Positions 16,214 through 25,140 of a DNA stretch of 64,000 nucleotides are shown here, in pieces. The translations under genes and the position numbers were made by a program. The DNA comes from Clostridia bacterium. GTDB taxonomy: Bacteria; Bacillota; Clostridia; Oscillospirales; Acutalibacteraceae. Numbering within the stretch: the stretch's first letter is position 1; every line of letters begins with the position of its first letter. The notes beneath the pieces were generated by a model that searched no databases, was not told the origin of the DNA, and saw only the letters and a program-made list of their open reading frames with translations. The DNA lies in assembly GCA_017434985.1 (NCBI GenBank), contig JAFSFY010000057.1, positions 1-64,000 of the forward strand. Direction: 5' to 3'.

Positions 16214-18538
16214 TTACTGTTTTTTAACAAAAATGGAAATCGCCGCAAACACCAATGTGGCCGCCAACAACATCTCCGCTAAATAGAGCGGTGACAAGAT
16301 ACCGCCCGTAAAGAACATCGTATAGGCGACAAAGGCCATCATGGCAACGGACAAGACCGTTTGTAAAACAGTAAACAAATGTCTGCTCTTTGTCAAACGG
16401 CGGCACAAAGCGAGCGCCAAAACAAGGCCGTTGCGATTGCCGTTGGATACCACTGCAGAGACTTCCGATTCGCTGACACCGTCAACCAAGCCTTCAAACG
16501 AACGGCCGGCGGGAGCACCGAGGAGTTCGACGTAGAAACCATCCAATCCATAAACAGAAGAGATCAACTGTTCGGTAATGTTTTGATCGCAGGTGCGAAC
16601 AAGCAACGTCACACGTTGTTTCGTCAGCGAGGTAAGCATTGTTTTTACCGTTTCATCCGCCACATAACTGACTACGAACATAGCCGAGAGTTCACCGGCG
16701 ATGGACAAGTATACCAGTTGTCGACCGTTGATGGCATAGCGTTCCTCGTAATCTTTGGAGGGGATATCAATGCCGTGGTTATCAAGCAGTTTGCGGTTGC
16801 CGATCAACACACGGCGGCCGCTCACCCAACCGGAAAGACCCATATCCTGTTCGTACACCAACGTATCAACGTCACGCAGCATATCCACTTTGTTTTGAAT
16901 CATACGGCAGAAAACCGCGGACAAGGGACCGCCGGCGCGAATGGACACCGAAGCAGCATCCAAAATCGCATCGTCAATGCGTGTGCCGGAGAAGGTTTTA
17001 ATGCCGTGCAACAACACGCAGTGTTCCGGGAAAATATCCGTTGCATCCATCGCCAATGCGTGAACTTTCCCAAAATTTTCAACCGCTTTGTGACCGACCA
17101 AAGCGCAGCCTTCCCTTTTAGCGGTTCGCGCCGCACTCGTAAAAGCAAGTTGTAACGAAAAGAGTAAGAGCGACGGAGCGACAACGGCAATCAAGGCGCA
17201 AAACAACGTGAGCGTTACCATCCAAGAAGAAATGCCGTTAAGTGCAAAAAAGACAAGTGAAATAAGCAAAGAGGAACCAAAAAGAATCGGCAAGTACCAT
17301 TTCATTTGTCTGGAAGAAAGCGTGCTGTCATCCGCCGTTTTCTCGTACTGATCCACCGCGTTGGTTTCACGATAATACGCCACGCGCGGAACACCGATTG
17401 CCAGGGCGGGACGGCCAATTTCCTCTGCTAACGAGTCGTCATCAATGCAGCGATACACCGTCTTAGAAGTTCTATCTGACAACACAAAAGGCGCATTTTT
17501 GAGGCGGCGATCCCATTCAAAATGTTTGGCGAGAGCCAAAAGCAGTATGCTTAAACCGGAAATGGCCGTTAACAACGGTGTCGTTCCGTTGCGAAGATCG
17601 GTTGTATTCAAAAATTGAAGAGCGGTGTGCACCAAGGTGATCAGCGCCGATATGGTTATCCCGGAAGCAACCGTCGGTTTTCCCGCAAAAAGGTTTTTTA
17701 ATCCATCGCGTAAAAGTGTTAGATTCGAGGCGCACAGGGCGACAAATAAGGCGAGTTGAATACACAAATACGCTATCGGACCCATCGCCAAAACAGGAGA
17801 GAAAGCCGAAAACAAGGTGAGCAAGAACAAGACAATCTCCAAAATAACCGAAAAGAACAGGGCGATAGCTGAACGGCGTACCGATTCAGCGAAACGACGA
17901 ACGGAGACCGAGGATGCTTCCCGTTGTTCAGGAGGTTGTTCCTCGATTTCTTTTTCCGATGCTTCCAAAGGTGTTTCGGGGTACACAACGTCCCCGCGTT
18001 CGTCCGAAATCGGCGTATTTTCGTCGGCATCTTCACGCATATGCTGTTCTCGGCGTTGCGAGAAGTCTTCAATCTGCTCACGACGGACACGGCGTAATCG
18101 TTCTTCACGACCGATTTCTTCGCGCGGTTCTTCGGCTTCTTCAAAGCCTTCCAGCATCATTTGTGTTCCCTTGTCGGCGGGAGGTTCCTCTTCCCCATCC
18201 AACACTTGCGTATCGGACAACGAGGGAATCGGTTGCGTCGGCTCTTCGGAAAATACCTCGCGAGTATCATCGATCTCAGCGGCGATTTCCTGCGTTTCAA
18301 ACACGCGCATTTCCTCCGCTTCTTCCGTTATCGAAACGGGAGAACTCTCCTCTTCTTTTCCTTTTTTTGCACGGCGAAAGAGCCCACCTTTTTTCTTGGT
18401 GTGCTTTTTCTGCGCCAATTCTTCGTCCTCTTTGACAGTCGGGAACTCGGTCGTCGTTTCACGGAAAGTCGTTACCTCTTCAGGGATTTCTGCCGTGTTG
18501 ACTTCTACAAGTTCATCTTGCTGTTTTTTCTTTTTCAT
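16214..18538 (-). CDS. Degenerate P1B-type ATPase-like membrane protein with a long charged N-terminal tail
   Basis: Residues 1-220 are charged, low-complexity and cytoplasmic. Eight membrane helices follow at about 224-246, 251-273, 287-310, 321-340, 414-436, 439-466, 720-742 and 749-771, the P1B topology of heavy-metal ATPases. Residues 475-710 align with the P and N domains: EGCALVGHKAVENFGKVHALAMDATD stands where CopA-type pumps read GILIKGG..LE....V..VVFDKTGT, and GWVSGRRVLIGNRKLLDNHGID is a typical N-domain segment. All catalytic motifs are lost: DKTGT is DATDI, TGDN is RTCDQN, GDGxND is SNGNRNG, the helix-6 CPC is APS, and no TGES is found. It should not pump ions by the normal cycle. 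It follows rlmB by 9 bases behind GGGGG. Role unknown. Confidence 0.8.
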   Translation of the reverse strand: MKKKKQQDELVEVNTAEIPEEVTTFRETTTEFPTVKEDEELAQKKHTKKKGGLFRRAKKGKEEESSPVSITEEAEEMRVFETQEIAAEIDDTREVFSEEPTQPIPSLSDTQVLDGEEEPPADKGTQMMLEGFEEAEEPREEIGREERLRRVRREQIEDFSQRREQHMREDADENTPISDERGDVVYPETPLEASEKEIEEQPPEQREASSVSVRRFAESVRRSAIALFFSVILEIVLFLLTLFSAFSPVLAMGPIAYLCIQLALFVALCASNLTLLRDGLKNLFAGKPTVASGITISALITLVHTALQFLNTTDLRNGTTPLLTAISGLSILLLALAKHFEWDRRLKNAPFVLSDRTSKTVYRCIDDDSLAEEIGRPALAIGVPRVAYYRETNAVDQYEKTADDSTLSSRQMKWYLPILFGSSLLISLVFFALNGISSWMVTLTLFCALIAVVAPSLLLFSLQLAFTSAARTAKREGCALVGHKAVENFGKVHALAMDATDIFPEHCVLLHGIKTFSGTRIDDAILDAASVSIRAGGPLSAVFCRMIQNKVDMLRDVDTLVYEQDMGLSGWVSGRRVLIGNRKLLDNHGIDIPSKDYEERYAINGRQLVYLSIAGELSAMFVVSYVADETVKTMLTSLTKQRVTLLVRTCDQNITEQLISSVYGLDGFYVELLGAPAGRSFEGLVDGVSESEVSAVVSNGNRNGLVLALALCRRLTKSRHLFTVLQTVLSVAMMAFVAYTMFFTGGILSPLYLAEMLLAATLVFAAISIFVKKQ

Positions 18539-18547
18539 AACAGCCCC

Positions 18548-19297
18548 CTATTTTATCCCCAACCGTTGTCTTGCCACTTCGTAGGCGATAATCCCGCAAG
18601 CAACGGATGCATTTAATGAATTAATGTTACCACGCATCGGCAACGAAAGAACAAAATCACATTGTTCGCGTACCAATCGACTGATACCGCGCCCTTCAGA
18701 GCCGAGAACCAACGCCACAGCCCCGGTGAGGTCGGTTTGACACCACGGTTGCCCGTCCATATCCAAGCCGTACACCCAAAGTCCGCGTTTTTTCAGCTCT
18801 TTCAACGTTTCTGTCAAGTTGGAAACCCTGACAACCGGAACGTATTCCACGGCGCCGGCAGAGGTCTTGTACACGGTGGAATTCAACCCCACCGCATGGC
18901 GCTTGGGAATGATGACACCGTGGCACCCCGCTGCTTCTGCCGTACGCAGAACGGCACCCAAATTGTGCGCATCTTCCAATTCGTCACAGACAATAAAGAA
19001 TGGCGCTTCCCCCGACTCTTCCGCTTTGGCAAACAAGTCATCCAAGGTAGCGTATTCTTTACAAGCGGCAATCGCCATCACACCTTGATGATTGGGGCCG
19101 CACTTCGCTGTTAATTTCCGAACATCGGTCTCCTTGATCGGAATGCCGGCCTCACGGCATTTGGCTAAGATCGGGCCGATACTGCCGCTGCGGTCACCGG
19201 AAGCAACCCAAACAGAGTCCAACGGCCGCTGCGAACGCAACGCTTCCATCACCGCATTACGGCCTATAATAAAATCTTGTTCAACAGTTGGTTGCAT
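18548..19297 (-). CDS. rlmB: TrmH/SpoU-family 23S rRNA (guanosine-2'-O-)-methyltransferase RlmB
   Basis: The N-terminal domain opens with IIGRNAVMEALRS, the RlmB substrate-binding domain. The SPOUT methyltransferase follows with motif 1 DELEDAHNLGAVLRTAEAAGC near residue 108, motif 2 LVLGSEGRGISRLV near 197 and motif 3 LPMRGNINSLNASVACGI near 220, forming the knotted S-adenosylmethionine site. Length 249 is normal. It is cotranscribed with the P-type ATPase-like gene below it. Confidence 0.93.
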   Translation of the reverse strand: MQPTVEQDFIIGRNAVMEALRSQRPLDSVWVASGDRSGSIGPILAKCREAGIPIKETDVRKLTAKCGPNHQGVMAIAACKEYATLDDLFAKAEESGEAPFFIVCDELEDAHNLGAVLRTAEAAGCHGVIIPKRHAVGLNSTVYKTSAGAVEYVPVVRVSNLTETLKELKKRGLWVYGLDMDGQPWCQTDLTGAVALVLGSEGRGISRLVREQCDFVLSLPMRGNINSLNASVACGIIAYEVARQRLGIK

Positions 19298-19370
19298 TTC
19301 GAAAACCTCACAAAACGCCTATGATACTACAGTATAACACATCATTTTTGAAAAAGGAAGTACTCTTTGA

Positions 19371-19406
19371 TAAAAAAAGCCGATTTGCAACAGCAAATCG
19401 GCTTTT
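19371..19406 (-). terminator. Terminator of the oligopeptide ABC operon
   Basis: Minus-strand stem AAAGCCGATTTGC / GCAAATCGGCTTT with a short loop and a run of seven T, 5 bases after the last gene. Confidence 0.9.
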
Positions 19407-19410
19407 AAGA

Positions 19411-21003
19411 TTAAGAACGAGCGTTGGTTCCGATCAAATCGGCGGCATCAAACAGATAGTTTCCGTTTTCATCCAGTTTACGATCCAGATTATGACACGC
19501 CACAAAGTGACCGGGCTCAACCTCCGTGAGCGGAGGCGGCACACGCTTGCATTTATCGCAAGCCATAAAACAACGCGTATGGAATTTACAGCCGGAAGGC
19601 GGTTTGATGGGACTGGGGATATTGCCTTCCAAAATAATGCGCTCTTTGGTCAAACTCTCGGGATCGGTGGTGGGGATAGAACTGAGGAGAGCCACCGTGT
19701 ACGGATGACGCGGATCTGCGAAGATCACGTCGGTAGGTGCCACTTCCACCATATTGCCGAGGTACATAACACCGATGCGATCGGAAATGTAGCGCACAAC
19801 AGAAAGGTCGTGAGAAATGAACAGATAGGTCAGTTTCTCTTGCTCTTTCAACTCTTGCAACAGGTTGATGATCTGTGATTGGATCGAAACGTCCAACGCC
19901 GACACACACTCGTCACACACCACGAATTTCGGTTTCACCGCCAACGAACGCGCAATACTGATACGTTGGCGTTGACCACCCGAGAATTGGTGCGGATAAC
20001 GGTTGTACATATAATTCTGCAAACCGCAGGACTGCATCGTCTTAAAAACGTATTCCTTCATCTTCGCCGAACCGGGTTTGAAGAACTTGTGCGTCGTTAA
20101 CCCTTCTTCGATGATCTGACCAATGGTCATACGCGGATTAAGAGAGGAATACGGGTCTTGGAAGATCACCTGCAAATCTTTGCGAAGAAGGCGCATTTCC
20201 TGTTCGGTTAAACGAGAAAGATCAATGCCGTTGTCCAGCATTGCTTCAAAATGGAGGAACTCTTCATCCTGTGCAAAGGGGCGTTTGGCTTCTTCGATTT
20301 GCTTTTCCACATCTGCCGAGGAAGCAACAAGGCTCTCGCGCTCTTTTAACAACGTCTCGCGCTTAGCGGAAAGTTTGGCCAATTTTTTCTCAATAGCTTC
20401 TTTTTTCTCCGAAAGTTCCAAGCCGGATTCCAAAACTTCCGTTTCAAGGTCTATGTCGTCCGTTTGGGAATCGATTTTGGCAACTCTCACAGCATAGTTG
20501 AACTTTTGAAGCAACAACGCAGCGCCGTTTTTGGTATCCCGAACCATAAAACCGCCCAAGATTTTGGCCACGTGTTCCAGCGCCGTTTTGGCTTCGGCAA
20601 CCGCCAAATTCTTTTCTTGTAACTCAAAGAAGGAGGCTTGCTCCCCCAACTCGTCGCATTTTTGCGTCAGTTGAGCAGCTTTTTCGTTTGCTTTGGTATA
20701 TTTGGCGATATACGCATCTGCATGTTTCAGCGTATCCAACACGTAGGACGGTGCCACGGCATTGATATCCCGACCGTAGTACATCGTACTGCCGGCGGTT
20801 TGATCGTATAATTGCAGCAACACACGGCCGAGAGTCGATTTACCGCAACCGGATTCACCGACGAGGCCGAACGTTTCGCCTTCAAAAATATCAATGGAAA
20901 TTTCCTCGTTGGCGCGAACGTACAGTTGTTCCTTTTGGAAAATGCTGGTCTTGGCCACGGGGAAGTACTTTTTGAGGTTATTTATTGACAGTAATTTCTG
21001 CAT
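19411..21003 (-). CDS. oppF: Oligopeptide ABC transporter ATP-binding protein with a large helical insertion
   Basis: An OppF/DppF-type ATPase: Walker [10 protein letters not shown] at 49-57, Q-loop [10 protein letters not shown] near 281, signature [15 protein letters not shown] near 345, Walker [12 protein letters not shown], then the C-terminal oligo_HPY domain with four Cys ([17 protein letters not shown]). Normal family members have about 50 residues between Walker A and Q-loop; here there are about 225. The extra residues, about 83-262, are mostly helical and include a clear coiled coil at 195-245 rich in Lys, Glu and Leu. The start at 21003 overlaps oppD by 26 bases; AAGGAG lies 11 bases before it. 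Confidence 0.92.
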   Translation of the reverse strand: MQKLLSINNLKKYFPVAKTSIFQKEQLYVRANEEISIDIFEGETFGLVGESGCGKSTLGRVLLQLYDQTAGSTMYYGRDINAVAPSYVLDTLKHADAYIAKYTKANEKAAQLTQKCDELGEQASFFELQEKNLAVAEAKTALEHVAKILGGFMVRDTKNGAALLLQKFNYAVRVAKIDSQTDDIDLETEVLESGLELSEKKEAIEKKLAKLSAKRETLLKERESLVASSADVEKQIEEAKRPFAQDEEFLHFEAMLDNGIDLSRLTEQEMRLLRKDLQVIFQDPYSSLNPRMTIGQIIEEGLTTHKFFKPGSAKMKEYVFKTMQSCGLQNYMYNRYPHQFSGGQRQRISIARSLAVKPKFVVCDECVSALDVSIQSQIINLLQELKEQEKLTYLFISHDLSVVRYISDRIGVMYLGNMVEVAPTDVIFADPRHPYTVALLSSIPTTDPESLTKERIILEGNIPSPIKPPSGCKFHTRCFMACDKCKRVPPPLTEVEPGHFVACHNLDRKLDENGNYLFDAADLIGTNARS

Positions 21004-21991
21004 GCTCAGCACTTCTCCTTTCCGCTTTTTCCGGATAGAAACATCTTACCAACTGGCCATCCGCCACTTTGGTCAACTTCGGTTCTTCCTCTAAACATTT
21101 TTGAGTGCAATACTTGCAACGCGGCGAAAATTTGCAACCTTTCGGCAGATCAAGCGGGTGCGGAACCACACCGGGGATGGGATCCAATTTTGCACGATCG
21201 TCGTTGAGGCGCGGAATCGAGTGCATAAGACCTTCCGTGTAGGGATGGCTTTGTTCACAATCGGCAAAGATCAACTTGGCCGGTGCTTGCTCCACCACTT
21301 GACCGCAATACATCACAACCACGTCGTCGGCCATTTCGTTAATAACACCGAGGTCGTGCGTGATAAACATAATGGCAGTACCGTTTTCTTTTTGGAGTTG
21401 ATTCATCAACCGCAAAATCTGCGCTTGAATGGTTACGTCGAGCGCAGTCGTCGGTTCGTCCGCAATCAAAATATCCGGTTTACACGCAAGCGCCATTGCG
21501 ATCATCACGCGCTGACGCATACCGCCCGACAATTGGTGCGGATATTGGCGTGCCACCGCCTCGGGGTTGGGAATCTGCACCGCACGCAACATCTCGATAC
21601 ATTTTTCTTCCGCTTGTTTTTTGGTCATCCCTTGGTGAATGATAAAGGGCTCGGACAACTGTTTTTTTACCGAAAAGACGGGGTTTAAGCTGGTCATCGG
21701 CTCTTGGAAAATCACCGAAATACGGTTGCCGCGGATATGATACATATCCTGCATCGGCAAGTTAACCAGGTCTTGTCCGTCGAACAGCACTTCACCATCG
21801 GCAATATAGCCGTTGGCATCGAGCAAGCGCAAAATACTCATAGCCGAAACGCTTTTGCCGGAACCGGACTCACCCACGATGCCGAGGGTCTTCCCTCTTT
21901 CGATGGAGTACGAAACGTCGTTTACCGCTTTGACCGTGCCGTTTCTGGTCTTGAAAAACGTACGGAGATTCTTAACTTCTAACAGTGCCAT
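20978..21991 (-). CDS. oppD: Oligopeptide ABC transporter ATP-binding protein
   Basis: The other ATPase of the pair, of ordinary build: Walker A GESGSGKS near residue 42, Q-loop [10 protein letters not shown], signature [15 protein letters not shown], Walker [15 protein letters not shown], then the oligo_HPY domain with [15 protein letters not shown], a Cys group found in peptide-importer ATPases. 337 residues, family-typical. The ATG overlaps the oppC stop by one base (TAATG) behind GGAGGTGG. Confidence 0.95.
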   Translation of the reverse strand: MALLEVKNLRTFFKTRNGTVKAVNDVSYSIERGKTLGIVGESGSGKSVSAMSILRLLDANGYIADGEVLFDGQDLVNLPMQDMYHIRGNRISVIFQEPMTSLNPVFSVKKQLSEPFIIHQGMTKKQAEEKCIEMLRAVQIPNPEAVARQYPHQLSGGMRQRVMIAMALACKPDILIADEPTTALDVTIQAQILRLMNQLQKENGTAIMFITHDLGVINEMADDVVVMYCGQVVEQAPAKLIFADCEQSHPYTEGLMHSIPRLNDDRAKLDPIPGVVPHPLDLPKGCKFSPRCKYCTQKCLEEEPKLTKVADGQLVRCFYPEKAERRSAEHAEITVNK

Positions 21992-23946
21992 TATTTTTCC
22001 ACCTCCGATTTAGGATCCAACACGTCACGGAGCGTATCACCGATAACGTTGATGCAGATGACGGTGATGGACAAGAAGATGGCCGGGAACAACCAACGCC
22101 ACCAATAGTTTTGGATAACGACCGAGTTACGGCAGCCATCCAGCATATTGCCCCACGTCGGACGCGGCAACTGTACGCCGAAGCCCAAGTAGGAAAGTGT
22201 GGATTCGGTCAACATACAGGTGGCAAAATCAAGCGTAACACTGACCAAAATAACCGAGATCACGTTGGGCAGAATGTGTTTAAAAGCAATACGGCGTTGA
22301 CTGACGCCCATTGATTTGGCCGCCGTTACGAATTCTTTTTCACGCTCGGCAAGCACTTGTCCGCGTACCAATCGCGCAAGGCCCGTCCACGAAAGAAGAC
22401 CCAAAATAATCATAATAATGAAAATTCGCGTATCTTCGTTCAGGTTGGACGCTTGCAAAATGGAGGACAAAACAAGCGCAAACGGCAAAAACGGGATGGC
22501 ACCGAAAATTTCGGTAACACGCATCAGGAACATATCCACCCAACCGCCGAAATAGCCGGAAATACAACCGATGATCACGCCGATGATGGTTGCCACAATA
22601 ACAGCAACCGCACCGATGGTCATGGTCATACGACCGCCGTTCATCACACGATTGAAGATGTCACGTCCCATATTGTCGGTACCAAAGACGTACCCTTTGA
22701 GGCCCCACGCATCCACGAACTCACCGTCTTTATAGGCATAGTTTTGGAAACCGGAAGCGATTACCGTATCCACGGCTCCCGCAACGGTCAGTTGTTCGGG
22801 AACGTCGGTTTGTCCAAGTTTGCCATTACCCCAAGCATACACTTTACCGTTATCAGTCACCAAAATAAAGTGACGCGTACCGGCAGAAACCTCAACGATC
22901 TTTTCGCCCTCCGCCAACACCGGCGGTTTCGTCGCAGTGCCAAGCGTAATCACTTCGCTGTCATCGGTCAACAGTACGACCGAGTCACCACTCGCGGCAA
23001 TGTCGACGATCTTGCGAGTACCGATATAATCAAAAATGTTCACCACTTTTGTGGCGCCGTTTTCATCCAAAATCTGCAAGTTGTCATACTTGGCACTACC
23101 GCCGGTAACGAACTCGCCTTCGTCCGTCAAAGCGAACATACCGCTGTTGGTAAACGCAATTTCATCGAAATTGGCATTTTCTTTGGCAAGTTTCATCACC
23201 GCTTGCATATTGGGAGCACCCGTTTGGTCGTTACCCCACGCATACAGCGAACCGTCCTTCATCAGGATGGCCGTCACTTGGTTGCCGCAGATCAATTGCT
23301 TTACGTTATCCACATTCAACGTACCGTTGAGCAACTCGGTCGGTTGTTTGATGCACATGGCAATCAGGGTACCGTCATGGCTGTATTGCGCATTATCGTA
23401 CATACCCCAGCCGTACACTTTTCCCTTATCGTCAATGGCGATACAGTGGTCGGAACCGGCCGCCGCAAACCGAATGTTCGCATCCTGCACTTCCTGCGGG
23501 ATCTTCATCACGTCAACACGATCTTCTTTGGAAGTGGTGCCGTAGTAACCCCAAACGTGAACGTCTCCCTCTTCGTCCAAACCAAGGGTAAAGGAACCGT
23601 TGGAGGTGATAGAAACCGCACCGTCTTTCAACGAATCGGGCAATTTCATCATGTTCATATTGGGGGCAACGTTTGCATGCGCAGCCTCCATATACGACAG
23701 GTCAACCGGGTCAAACGCCGGACCGATAAACACGAACAGGAACATCGACAGCAAAACGATAACAGCCGTCGTCGCCAGCGGTTTGCGGAAAAAGCGTTTT
23801 ACCGCCAGTTTAGAGGGACTGTCATATCGCTCGTTTTCGACCGTATGCTCTTCCCCACGCATTCTGCCAAACAGATTGCCGAAAAACATTTTTTGCAAGC
23901 ATTCGGCAATAAACAACTTTTTGGGGGCTTTCTTTTGATTATTCAT
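21991..23946 (-). CDS. oppC: Oligopeptide ABC transporter permease (OppC) with an inserted extracellular RCC1-like beta-propeller
   Basis: Residues 1-57 are cytoplasmic with the family's SPSKLAVKRFFRKPLA segment, and helix 1 spans about 58-76. A normal OppC has a short outer loop here, leading into HPLGTDxxGRDxxSR. In this protein about 310 residues (106-416) come first. They carry RCC1-type repeats: DVHVWGY at 128, KVYGWGM at 176, SLYAWGN at 233, KVYAWGN at 368, and weaker ones at 275, 327 and 406. That makes about seven repeats, enough for a closed propeller. The permease then resumes with FGTDNMGRDIFNRV at 421 and the core with the EAA-like loop (AREKEFVTAAKSMGVS). By OppC topology the insert faces outside. 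The frame is unbroken with AAGGAGG before the ATG. Confidence 0.93.
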   Translation of the reverse strand: MNNQKKAPKKLFIAECLQKMFFGNLFGRMRGEEHTVENERYDSPSKLAVKRFFRKPLATTAVIVLLSMFLFVFIGPAFDPVDLSYMEAAHANVAPNMNMMKLPDSLKDGAVSITSNGSFTLGLDEEGDVHVWGYYGTTSKEDRVDVMKIPQEVQDANIRFAAAGSDHCIAIDDKGKVYGWGMYDNAQYSHDGTLIAMCIKQPTELLNGTLNVDNVKQLICGNQVTAILMKDGSLYAWGNDQTGAPNMQAVMKLAKENANFDEIAFTNSGMFALTDEGEFVTGGSAKYDNLQILDENGATKVVNIFDYIGTRKIVDIAASGDSVVLLTDDSEVITLGTATKPPVLAEGEKIVEVSAGTRHFILVTDNGKVYAWGNGKLGQTDVPEQLTVAGAVDTVIASGFQNYAYKDGEFVDAWGLKGYVFGTDNMGRDIFNRVMNGGRMTMTIGAVAVIVATIIGVIIGCISGYFGGWVDMFLMRVTEIFGAIPFLPFALVLSSILQASNLNEDTRIFIIMIILGLLSWTGLARLVRGQVLAEREKEFVTAAKSMGVSQRRIAFKHILPNVISVILVSVTLDFATCMLTESTLSYLGFGVQLPRPTWGNMLDGCRNSVVIQNYWWRWLFPAIFLSITVICINVIGDTLRDVLDPKSEVEK

Positions 23947-23960
23947 TTGTAAAAGCCTCC

Positions 23961-24980
23961 TTACTTGTTCACACGGATACGCGGATCCACGAATCCGTAC
24001 GCAATATCAATGAGCAGGTTACCAAGCAAACCGACGATAACATAGAACATTTGAAGCAACAACACCACTTCAAAATCTTTGCCGGTAAGCGAATTTATAT
24101 AAATGAGGCCCATACCGTTCAGGCCAAAAATGTTTTCAATCATAATAGAGCCGGAGAAAATGCTGAGGAACCAACCAATTACCAAGGTAACGATCGGGAT
24201 CAAGGCGTTTCTCCAAGCGTGCGAATAGATCACAACTTTCTCACGCAAACCTTTTGCACGAGCGGTGCGAATGCAGTCCATCGACAACGCTTCGGTCATG
24301 GATGCACGCACGTAGCGCGTCATACCGCCGAGCGACGACAAGGTCATAACAATCAGCGGCAACGCCATATATTTCATCTGGTCGAAAAACTTTTTCATCC
24401 CCGTATAGTTTGAGCCGGGGGTTTTCATGCCGGAAACCGGAAAAATTCCAAGCACGATAGCAAAGAACCATACACATAAAATGGCGGTAATAAATATGGG
24501 AATACTATACCCGATGATGGTTCCTGCTTGTATGGCGGTATCTCGCTTACTTCCTCGATGTACCGCGCAGAAAATACCCATGGGAATCGTGATGCCGAGT
24601 GCCAAGAATGTGGCAAAAAGATTGATAAAAATGGTGTTTTTCATCGGCTCAACCAATACTTCTTGCGCCGGACGGTCGTGGATATAGCTATACCCGAAAT
24701 CCCCCTGCAACAAACCTTGATATTTGCCGTTGATCGGAGCAACACCGATCCAGCCGAAATAACGAACGATAATATTCTCGTCCAACCCCATTTCTTTCCG
24801 CAACTCTTCATAGCGTTGTTGGAAACCTTCGGGATTGTTTTTATACGCATTCTTTAACGTTTCCACTTCGGCGCGTGCGCGATCGAACGGAATCATCGTG
24901 TATACCACAAACATTAAGAATGAGAGTATTACCGTGACAATCGCCATATACCCCAATCGTTTCAGTATATATTTTCCCAT
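23961..24980 (-). CDS. oppB: Oligopeptide ABC transporter permease
   Basis: OppB-type permease of 339 residues with the N-terminal YILKRLGYMAIVTVILSFLMF helix, the outer segment containing GLDENIIVRYFGWI, five further helices, and the cytoplasmic EAA-like loop MDCIRTARAKGLREKVVIYSHAWRNALIP that docks on the ATPase. It pairs with OppC to form the channel. It lies 160 bases after oppA, separated by two hairpins, and 14 bases before oppC. Confidence 0.94.
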   Translation of the reverse strand: MGKYILKRLGYMAIVTVILSFLMFVVYTMIPFDRARAEVETLKNAYKNNPEGFQQRYEELRKEMGLDENIIVRYFGWIGVAPINGKYQGLLQGDFGYSYIHDRPAQEVLVEPMKNTIFINLFATFLALGITIPMGIFCAVHRGSKRDTAIQAGTIIGYSIPIFITAILCVWFFAIVLGIFPVSGMKTPGSNYTGMKKFFDQMKYMALPLIVMTLSSLGGMTRYVRASMTEALSMDCIRTARAKGLREKVVIYSHAWRNALIPIVTLVIGWFLSIFSGSIMIENIFGLNGMGLIYINSLTGKDFEVVLLLQMFYVIVGLLGNLLIDIAYGFVDPRIRVNK

Positions 24981-24998
24981 TTTTATCTCTCGCTTCCG

Positions 24999-25018
24999 GC
25001 CCGTTTGCTAACGGGCTG
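24999..25018 (-). other. Small hairpin just before oppB
   Basis: Stem GCCCGTT / AACGGGC, seven pairs with a four-base loop, 20 bases before the oppB start. It may mark or shape the processed 5' end of the oppBCDF message. Confidence 0.5.
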
Positions 25019-25065
25019 TATATAGTAAATCCTTAAAAGGATATGGATAGGCAAACATAACAACA

Positions 25066-25099
25066 CCGTATGGGGTAGCCACATGGCTACCCCATACGG
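25066..25099 (-). other. Strong hairpin between oppA and oppB
   Basis: A 15-pair perfect stem (CCGTATGGGGTAGCC and its complement) with a four-base loop, 42 bases after the oppA stop. There is no T tract on the minus strand, so it is unlikely to be a full terminator. Such hairpins after a binding-protein gene often stabilise its message relative to the permease genes. Confidence 0.8.
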
Positions 25100-25140
25100 A
25101 CGGAGCTATTCGCTCACAGTGTCAATACCGTACAGTTGAA

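Noticed and set aside
21991-23946. OppC-propeller as two genes joined by a frame error
   Set aside because: The frame is open throughout, the insert ends exactly at the conserved permease segment, and no internal start or ribosome binding site is needed.
22357-23952. A 531-codon plus-strand frame over oppC
   Set aside because: Antisense to the OppC-propeller gene, without motif or start signal. The minus-strand frame has clear permease and RCC1 patterns.
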